Below, piece by piece: positions 6,233 through 10,528 of a stretch of 10,528 nucleotides of DNA. The DNA is from Pseudomonadota bacterium. GTDB lineage: Bacteria; Pseudomonadota; Alphaproteobacteria; Rhizobiales; Xanthobacteraceae. Numbering within the stretch: position 1 is the stretch's first letter; the number at the start of each line of letters is the position of its first letter. A program made the position numbers and the translations under genes. The notes beneath the pieces are model-generated. The model searched no databases. It worked only from the letters and a program-made list of their open reading frames with translations, and was not told where the DNA came from. The stretch is from positions 1 to 10,528 of the forward strand of contig CAUJKG010000185.1 in NCBI GenBank assembly GCA_963205465.1. Direction: 5' to 3'.

Positions 6233-6808
6233 TTAACTGAGGCCGCCTTGCACCAGGCGCAGTCTGGCGGCGCCCGGCCGCCGCAGGCCGGTGAAGCCGC
6301 CGCTCTGGTCCTCGCCTGGGCGGATCACCATGCGGAGCGTTCTGATCCGCAGCCGTGCAAGCGGCGTGGTGCCGGTCCAATATGGGACATCGAGCGGGAC
6401 GATGGCGCCGAGCATCCGCGCATGCGTTTTTCCACGATGGCGCAGCGGAAGCAGAATCATCTCCAGATCCAGCGAGCGGTCGTCGTCGGTCTCCCCGATC
6501 AGTCCAGACACCGCGGGGATCTGGCCGTCGGCGACGCCTTCGAGCAGGCCGAACAAGGTCGGCCGGTCGTCGGCCGCGAAGAATGCACCGAAGGAGCGGC
6601 CGCGCATCTCATGGCCGATCAGCGCACAAAGCCGCGTTCCAGCGAGGCGAACGGCGTAGCGCGGGTTTTCCGTATTTTCGAGCAGGAAGACGTCGCCAAG
6701 CAGACGGCCGATCTGGCTCGGTTCGATTTCTGCGCGCTCGGGGGCAGCCCGGCCCGCACGCAGCCGGTCCCAATAGGCGTGCAGCGCCCGTGCTGACGGA
6801 TGTCTCAT
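6233..6808 (-). CDS. PAS domain-containing protein (PAS_5 type)
   Basis: A 191-residue cytosolic protein that matches the alphaproteobacterial PAS_5 family. Supporting segments are ALHAYWDRLRAGRAAPERAEI (about 8-28), the FLLE and AVRLAGTRLCALIGHEMRG core (about 41-70) and a beta-sheet continuation LDLEMILLPLRH (about 112-124). PAS folds bind small ligands or cofactors or mediate dimerisation; this protein carries no kinase, cyclase or DNA-binding output, so it may work with a partner. The neighbouring PilZ protein is the obvious candidate by position only. The C-terminal 35 residues are rich in Arg and Gly and look disordered. The ATG at 6808 follows GAGGA at a short spacing. It is divergent from the rhomboid leader, with a 374-base gap between them. 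Confidence 0.85.
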   Translation of the reverse strand: MRHPSARALHAYWDRLRAGRAAPERAEIEPSQIGRLLGDVFLLENTENPRYAVRLAGTRLCALIGHEMRGRSFGAFFAADDRPTLFGLLEGVADGQIPAVSGLIGETDDDRSLDLEMILLPLRHRGKTHARMLGAIVPLDVPYWTGTTPLARLRIRTLRMVIRPGEDQSGGFTGLRRPGAARLRLVQGGLS

Positions 6809-6919
6809 ATTTCCTCGGTCCCCTTGGTCGAATCCGTCCGTTGCAAGTTGGGACGGTGCCACGCCAAAGGAGCAGGGGCTGTGCCGAACGCGGGTCCGTT
6901 CACAGGGCCCGGCAAGTAG

Positions 6920-6929
6920 GGTTAACGAG
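6920..6929 (-). promoter_or_regulatory. Shared 10-mer upstream of the PAS_5 gene
   Basis: Identical to 6191-6200 and in the same orientation relative to its gene, 111 bases before the PAS_5 ATG. It also lies 33 bases before the leader ORF on the plus strand, so it could serve either side of the divergent gap. Function is inferred from recurrence only. Confidence 0.3.
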
Positions 6930-6961
6930 AGCTTTCGCTTTCGTGTCCGAGTGGAGCGGCT

Positions 6962-7186
6962 ATGGTGGTTTTCGGCTCAAGGCTCTCTCACATTCGCGGG
7001 CCGGCCGCCGGACTTCGGACCATCGAGGCAAGGCGGTCAACAAAGCGGACCCGCGCGAACTTTTATCGATCTGGGGATGTGACCCGGCCCGCGAAAGGGG
7101 ATTTCGCGGGCCATTTTTTTGTCCCGGCCTGCGAAAACGGGGAACCTTGCCCGCTTTGCCGCCGCCCGTTAATGGAAGGCCGGTGA
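6962..7186 (+). CDS. Possible 74-codon upstream ORF coupled to the rhomboid gene
   Basis: The ATG at 6962 is preceded by GGAG (6953-6956) with 5-base spacing. The frame ends in TGA at 7184-7186, which overlaps the GTG start of the rhomboid gene by four bases (GTGA), a typical translational-coupling layout. The product is basic and not recognised; only its C-terminus looks protein-like, with Cys57 and a CPLC motif at 63-66 followed by RRPL. That resembles the first zinc-binding knuckle of HNH-type proteins, but nothing downstream continues the domain. The frame reads through the whole attenuator-like structure including the T-tract, which encodes His-Phe-Phe-Val. It could be a regulatory upstream ORF, a remnant of a lost gene, or chance. 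Confidence 0.3.
   Translation: MVVFGSRLSHIRGPAAGLRTIEARRSTKRTRANFYRSGDVTRPAKGDFAGHFFVPACENGEPCPLCRRPLMEGR
6993..7143 (+). promoter_or_regulatory. Attenuator-like leader with terminator and competing arms
   Basis: Four alternating complementary segments lie in the rhomboid leader. Segment 1 is TTCGCGGGCCGG (6993-7004). Segment 2 is CCGGCCCGCGAAA (7084-7096). Segment 3 is TTTCGCGGGCC (7102-7112). Segment 4 is CCGGCCTGCGAAAA (7124-7137). Segments 2 and 3 form a perfect 11-bp stem with loop GGGGA, then A and seven T (7114-7120), a strong intrinsic terminator. Segment 1 pairs with segment 2 over 12 bases, which would prevent that stem. Segment 4 is a near-copy of segment 2 at a 40-base offset and can pair with segment 3 with one G-U. 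No gene on this strand precedes the terminator, so it ends either a leader transcript or a small RNA. The rest of the 374-base gap (6809-7182) holds only the upstream ORF and the shared 10-mer; no convincing sigma-70 promoter is visible. Confidence 0.6.
7086..7120 (+). terminator. Intrinsic terminator inside the rhomboid leader
   Basis: An 11-bp perfect stem (7086-7096 with 7102-7112), a GGGGA loop and seven consecutive T at 7114-7120. It stands 63 bases before the rhomboid GTG with no plus-strand annotated gene upstream, so transcription of rhomboid from any promoter before 7086 would have to pass it. Confidence 0.8.
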
Positions 7187-7932
7187 ATTACGCCAACTTT
7201 CCTTTCGAAGCGCGGCGGCAGCCTGCGCTGAACCTTCCCCCAGTCATCATTGCGTTGTCCGCAATTCTGATTGCGGTGCATGTGCTCAGGCAATTCCTGT
7301 CGCAGGAAGCCGACCTGAAAGTGCTGCTTTGGACGGCGTTCCTGCCGGCGCGCTACAGCCATGTCCCGGTATTGAACGGCCTGCTTCCGGGCGGGCTGCC
7401 GGCCGACGTCTGGACCTTCGTCACCTATGCCTTCCTGCATGGCGACGCGATCCATCTGGCCGTCAATCTGATCTGGTTCCTCGCTTTCGGCAGCGCAGTC
7501 GCCTGGCGGTTCGGGGCGCTCCGGTTTCTGGCGTTCGGCGCGGTCACGGCGGCGGCAGGATCAGCCGTGCATCTCGCCTGTCACTACGGCGACATAGCGC
7601 CGCTGGTCGGCGCCTCGGCGGCGATTTCCGGCGCGATGGCGGCAGCGGTGCGTTTCGCTTTCGAAGCGGGTGGGCCGCTCGGTCCCTGGCGAAATTCCGG
7701 GCCGGAGGCGTTCCGCGTACCCGCGTCGCCGCTGTTGAAGTCGTTGCGTAATCGTCAGGTCCTCGTATTTCTCGGGGTGTGGTTCCTGATGAACCTTCTC
7801 CTCGCCTTCACGAACTGGATGACGCCGTTCGCCGAAGGCACGGTCGCGTGGCAGGCACATATCGGCGGCTTCGTCGCCGGCCTGCTTCTGTTTCCCGTGT
7901 TCGACCCGATCCGGCGCCCGACGCTGCACTGA
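7183..7932 (+). CDS. Rhomboid family intramembrane serine protease
   Basis: A polytopic inner-membrane protein of 249 residues. Rhomboids cleave transmembrane substrates with a Ser-His dyad inside the bilayer. The nucleophile is Ser145 in GASA (143-146) and the base is His226 (AHIGGFVAG) in the last helix. His91 and Asn95 in HLAVN match the oxyanion-hole histidine and asparagine of E. coli GlpG (His150, Asn154). About six helices lie at 18-38, 77-87/92-110, 113-133, 142-160, 192-212 and 222-240. The loop at 163-188 is longer than in GlpG. The GTG at 7183 is chosen because it starts just before the conserved RRQPALNLP segment and has GGAAGG at 7174-7179. The start overlaps the upstream ORF stop. 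Substrates are unknown. A CBS-pair gene follows after 87 bases. Confidence 0.9.
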   Translation: MNYANFPFEARRQPALNLPPVIIALSAILIAVHVLRQFLSQEADLKVLLWTAFLPARYSHVPVLNGLLPGGLPADVWTFVTYAFLHGDAIHLAVNLIWFLAFGSAVAWRFGALRFLAFGAVTAAAGSAVHLACHYGDIAPLVGASAAISGAMAAAVRFAFEAGGPLGPWRNSGPEAFRVPASPLLKSLRNRQVLVFLGVWFLMNLLLAFTNWMTPFAEGTVAWQAHIGGFVAGLLLFPVFDPIRRPTLH

Positions 7933-8019
7933 CGCTATTGGCGTTGCACTGCGACTTGCGGCGCAACCAAAATCATCCAATCATGGTTGGTCTGTCGGTT
8001 CCGCTCACCGGAGGATTCG

Positions 8020-8451
8020 ATGACCGTTCGCAAGATTCTGAACCTGAAAGGCTCCGACGTCGTCACCATCGCGCCGGAGCAAAAGCTGCATGACGCGATC
8101 GCGATGCTTGCGAAGTATCGGATCGGCGCATTGATCGTGACCGGAAAGAACGGCGAAGTCGCCGGCGTCTTGTCGGAGCGCGATATCGTTCATCTGCTTT
8201 CGAACAAGGATAGCAATCGCTTCGACAACACCGTCGCATCAGCGATGACGTCCGCAGTGAAAAGCTGCAAGCCCGACGACACCATCCAGCATATCATGCA
8301 GGTGATGACGGCAGGGCGCTTCCGCCATATGCCGGTCGTCGAGAACGGCATGCTGACCGGCGTGATCTCCATCGGCGATGTGGTGAAGCTGCGGCTCGAA
8401 GAGATGGAGCAGGAAAGCGAACACCTCAAGCAGTATATCGCGACGGCTTGA
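8020..8451 (+). CDS. CBS-domain pair protein
   Basis: A 143-residue cytosolic protein made of two CBS motifs, at about 11-60 and 78-128, and an acidic C-terminal helix (EEMEQESEHLKQYI). CBS pairs (Bateman modules) bind adenine nucleotides such as AMP, ATP or SAM and report energy state. GVLSERDIV (49-57) and GVISIGDVV (114-122) are the signature Asp-bearing segments of each motif, the aspartate being the usual ribose-binding residue. There is no fused enzyme, so it probably regulates a partner. The ATG at 8020 follows GGAGG at 8010-8014 with 5-base spacing, the best ribosome binding site in the window. It may share a transcript with rhomboid, 87 bases upstream. Confidence 0.93.
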   Translation: MTVRKILNLKGSDVVTIAPEQKLHDAIAMLAKYRIGALIVTGKNGEVAGVLSERDIVHLLSNKDSNRFDNTVASAMTSAVKSCKPDDTIQHIMQVMTAGRFRHMPVVENGMLTGVISIGDVVKLRLEEMEQESEHLKQYIATA

Positions 8452-8565
8452 TGCTATTCGTCATGCTTGGCCTGCGCCGTTGCATGTTGCCGATGCCGGG
8501 CAAATCCGGCACATCTTCCTTTAGCTTTTAGTACGTCAAAGACGCCGGTTCCGGCATGGTGGATA

Positions 8566-8594
8566 CGGCCGCCCTGATTTGCTTGGGGCGGCCG
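8566..8594. repeat. Inverted repeat upstream of the transporter gene
   Basis: CGGCCGCCC (8566-8574) and GGGCGGCCG (8586-8594) are perfect 9-bp arms around an 11-base AT-rich centre, ending 49 bases before the transporter ATG. No T-tract follows. It could be an operator or an mRNA hairpin. Two further small hairpins lie in the same 192-base gap after the CBS gene: TGCCGG/CCGGCA (8494-8511) and GCCGG-TT-CCGGC (8544-8555). Confidence 0.45.
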
Positions 8595-8643
8595 ATCTGT
8601 TGCCGGGTTTCGAGTTTTTGCGAAAGCGCGCCGGGGAGCTTCG

Positions 8644-9936
8644 ATGGACGGGCAAATGCTAACAGTCGCTGCGCTGATCGCCGTGACGATCGGCCTATGG
8701 GCGACGGGCAAACTGCCTGAATACCTGACGGCGCTCATGTTCTTTGCCGCCGCCATGGTTCTGGCGGTCGCGCCTGCCTCGGTGATCTTCTCCGGTTTCG
8801 CATCCGCCGCTTTCTGGCTCGTGATCAGCGGTTATGTGATCGGCGTTGCGATCGCCAAGACCGGGTTGGCGGCGAGGGCTGCACGGCTGCTTACTTCCCG
8901 GTTCGCCAACTCCTATCCGCGCATGGTGTTCGGCACGGTCGGCCTGACCTATGCGTTCGCCTTCGTGATGCCGTCGAACATGGGACGCATCGCGTTGCTG
9001 ATGCCGATCATTCTCGCGCTGGCCGAGCGGGTCGGCTTCGGTGAAGGCCGCGCGGGCCGTAACGGACTGGCGCTTGCGGTCGCGTTCGCCGCCTTTCAGC
9101 TCTCCGCCTCGGTCCTGCCTGCGAACGTGCCGAACCTGGTCATGGCCGGCGCGATCGAAACCACTTACGGCCTGCATCTGTCCTACGTTCCTTATCTTCT
9201 GTTGCATGCGCCGGTTCTCGGCATTCTCAAGGGTATTGCCCTGTCTGCGTGCATCCTGGTGTTGTTCCGGGATCGACCGGAAGCCTCCGGCGAGATTGAG
9301 CCGGCGACGCCGTTCACGCCCGCTGAAAAGCGGCTGGCGTTTCTGCTGATCGTTACGCTCGGCTTCTGGCTCACCGATTCCCTGCATGGCATCGCGCCGG
9401 CATGGGTCGGGTTGACGGCGGCATGCCTGTGCCTGCTGCCAAAAGTCGGCTTCGTCACCGGCGAGGAGTTCGGCAAAGAGGTCAATCACCGCAACGCCTT
9501 TTATGTCGCCGCGATCCTCGGTCTTGCGGCCTTGGCCGGCCACAGCGGACTTGGCACGGCCATCGGAAACGCAATGCTGAAGGTCGCGCCGCTCGACCCC
9601 TCCGCACCGTTCACCAGCTTCGCGTCGATTGCCGGCATTGCGATGCTGCTTAACTTCGCCGTGACGTCCAATGGCGTTGCGGCGCTGTTCACGCCACTCG
9701 CGGAATCTTTTGCCAAGGCGTCGGGCCTGCCGTTGCTTACGGTACTGATGATTCAGGTGATCAGCTTCGCAACGCCCGTGTTGCCCTATCAGGCGCCTCC
9801 GATCGTCGTGGCGATGGGAATGGGGAAAATTCCTTTCGCGGCAGTGTTGCGCTTGAGCCTGCTTCTCGCTGCGATCACCTTCCTGATCCTGTTGCCGCTC
9901 AACTATGGTTGGTTCGCCATTCTCGGCTGGCTATGA
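8644..9936 (+). CDS. SLC13/DASS-type anion transporter
   Basis: An inner-membrane permease of 430 residues with about 11 hydrophobic segments, resembling the divalent anion:sodium symporter family and the wider ion transporter superfamily, which import dicarboxylates, citrate or sulfate. The two inverted halves each carry a hairpin with a Ser-Asn signature: PSNMGR at 110-115 and TSNGVAALFTPLAES at 341-355. Classical members have SNT at both places; the third residue is Met and Gly here, so substrate or ion coupling may differ. The C-terminal ATPVLPYQAPPIVVAMGMG (377-395) is also typical. The ATG at 8644 follows GGGGAG ending at 8638 with 5-base spacing. The stop lies 12 bases from the convergent patatin gene. 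Substrate cannot be assigned. Confidence 0.85.
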   Translation: MDGQMLTVAALIAVTIGLWATGKLPEYLTALMFFAAAMVLAVAPASVIFSGFASAAFWLVISGYVIGVAIAKTGLAARAARLLTSRFANSYPRMVFGTVGLTYAFAFVMPSNMGRIALLMPIILALAERVGFGEGRAGRNGLALAVAFAAFQLSASVLPANVPNLVMAGAIETTYGLHLSYVPYLLLHAPVLGILKGIALSACILVLFRDRPEASGEIEPATPFTPAEKRLAFLLIVTLGFWLTDSLHGIAPAWVGLTAACLCLLPKVGFVTGEEFGKEVNHRNAFYVAAILGLAALAGHSGLGTAIGNAMLKVAPLDPSAPFTSFASIAGIAMLLNFAVTSNGVAALFTPLAESFAKASGLPLLTVLMIQVISFATPVLPYQAPPIVVAMGMGKIPFAAVLRLSLLLAAITFLILLPLNYGWFAILGWL

Positions 9937-9948
9937 CTCTGCGGCGAA

Positions 9949-10528
9949 TTATGCGCTGAGCGAGGCGATGGCTTCGGCAATGCCCGCAAGTGCGCGCTCG
10001 GCGGCTTCTTCGCCGGCGCGGATCGATTCTTCCGCGCGATAAAATTCGAACAGTCCGACGTGATTGAGCTTCGGCGCGATCATCACGTCCGGCGGATCGC
10101 CGGCGAGGCGAGAGCGCGAGATGCGATCCTGGGTGATGTTGAACGCATCCATCATCACCGCGGAGATGCCGCGCGGTCCGTCTTCCGGCGTCGGCATGCG
10201 CTGGCGCGGCAGGCCGAACACGTTGCCGAACAGGCGGCGGGGTTTCGCGGCCGGTTCCGGCGACAACTCTTCCTCTTCCGCCGCAGCGCTCGTGTCCTGG
10301 ATCACGGTGCCTTTGCCGAACACGTCGGCGTGCAGGTTGACGGCGATCACGACGCGCGCGCCGAGTGCACGCGCGGCCGATACCGGAATCGGATTGACCA
10401 GCGCGCCGTCGACCAGCCAGCGCTCACCGATCAGCACCGGCTCGAAGATGCCGGGCAGGGCGTAGGACGCGCGCACCGCATCGACCAGCTTGCCGTTGGT
10501 GACCCAGATTTCGTGCCCGGTGTTGACC
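9949..10528 (-). CDS. Patatin-like phospholipase family protein, C-terminal part
   Basis: The last 192 residues of a protein whose start lies beyond the right edge. Patatin-like enzymes hydrolyse acyl esters of lipids with a Ser-Asp dyad. The fragment begins within the fold (TGHEIWVTNGKLVDAVRASYALPGIF-type order) and contains the catalytic Asp at fragment residue 40 in the DGA motif (VDGALVNPIPV), typical of RssA-like bacterial patatins. The GxSxG nucleophile motif should lie upstream and cannot be seen. After the core, a Glu/Pro/Arg-rich insert is followed by a helical C-terminus. The last helix (about 165-190) is Ala/Glu-rich. The stop TAA is at 9951-9949, and the gene is convergent with the transporter. 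Confidence 0.9.
   Translation of the reverse strand, partial: VNTGHEIWVTNGKLVDAVRASYALPGIFEPVLIGERWLVDGALVNPIPVSAARALGARVVIAVNLHADVFGKGTVIQDTSAAAEEEELSPEPAAKPRRLFGNVFGLPRQRMPTPEDGPRGISAVMMDAFNITQDRISRSRLAGDPPDVMIAPKLNHVGLFEFYRAEESIRAGEEAAERALAGIAEAIASLSA

Noticed and set aside
6770..6850. tRNA-like T-loop string GTCGAATCC near 6828 and a D-arm-like GTCCGAGTGG near 6943
   Set aside because: They are in the wrong order and spacing for one tRNA, and no acceptor stem can be built around either.
6355..7182. Long upstream extension of the rhomboid frame
   Set aside because: The upstream part is antisense to the PAS_5 gene, crosses the leader terminator and has no motif. The GTG at 7183 gives the expected rhomboid N-terminus.
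8695..9543. 282-codon minus-strand ORF under the transporter gene
   Set aside because: Charged low-complexity product, antisense to an 11-helix permease with clear start signal.

Overview
The window looks like a chromosomal segment of an alphaproteobacterium of the order Hyphomicrobiales, most likely from the Bradyrhizobium/Rhodopseudomonas/Xanthobacteraceae neighbourhood. This rests on high GC with little AT-rich DNA outside intergenic gaps, on the protein families present (DUF3126 beside cysE, PAS_5, BTLCP, tandem PilZ), on the palindromic intergenic repeat of the CCTCATCCT...AGGATGAGG type, and on a full CtrA-type box. The species cannot be named from sequence alone. No phage, transposon, CRISPR, rRNA or tRNA was seen.

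Layout. 1-484 (-): start of a crotonase-family (enoyl-CoA hydratase/isomerase) gene that runs off the left edge. 595-1909 (+): cysE (serine O-acetyltransferase), a terminator, then a DUF3126 protein that appears internally duplicated. 1910-2132: a degenerate palindromic repeat and a CtrA-type box. 2172-3235 (+): a small three-helix membrane protein (DUF6949-like), two inverted copies of a palindromic repeat, then a gamma-class carbonic anhydrase. 3263-6808 (-): four genes in order of transcription PAS_5, tandem PilZ, terminator, BTLCP cysteine protease, terminator, L,D-transpeptidase-like (YkuD). 6809-7182: a 374-base divergent gap holding an elaborate leader. 7183-9936 (+): rhomboid protease, CBS-pair protein, SLC13/DASS-type transporter. 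9949-10528 (-): C-terminal part of a patatin-like phospholipase, convergent with the transporter.

How the genes relate. cysE supplies O-acetylserine for cysteine synthesis, and its C-terminal isoleucine is the residue that docks CysK in the family. The minus-strand block is an envelope and signalling cluster: a PAS sensor-like protein, a PilZ protein with both c-di-GMP motifs intact in two domains, a BTLCP protease (the superfamily of the c-di-GMP-controlled LapG) and a YkuD-fold enzyme. PAS_5 and PilZ share an identical 10-mer upstream.

The least explained element is the rhomboid leader at 6962-7186. It holds a perfect intrinsic terminator with no gene before it, an upstream strand that can pair with the terminator's 5' arm over 12 bases, a downstream near-copy of that arm, and a 74-codon ORF with its own Shine-Dalgarno that reads through all of this and overlaps the rhomboid start by four bases. 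This is an attenuator-like arrangement and is the best candidate here for an undescribed regulatory system.
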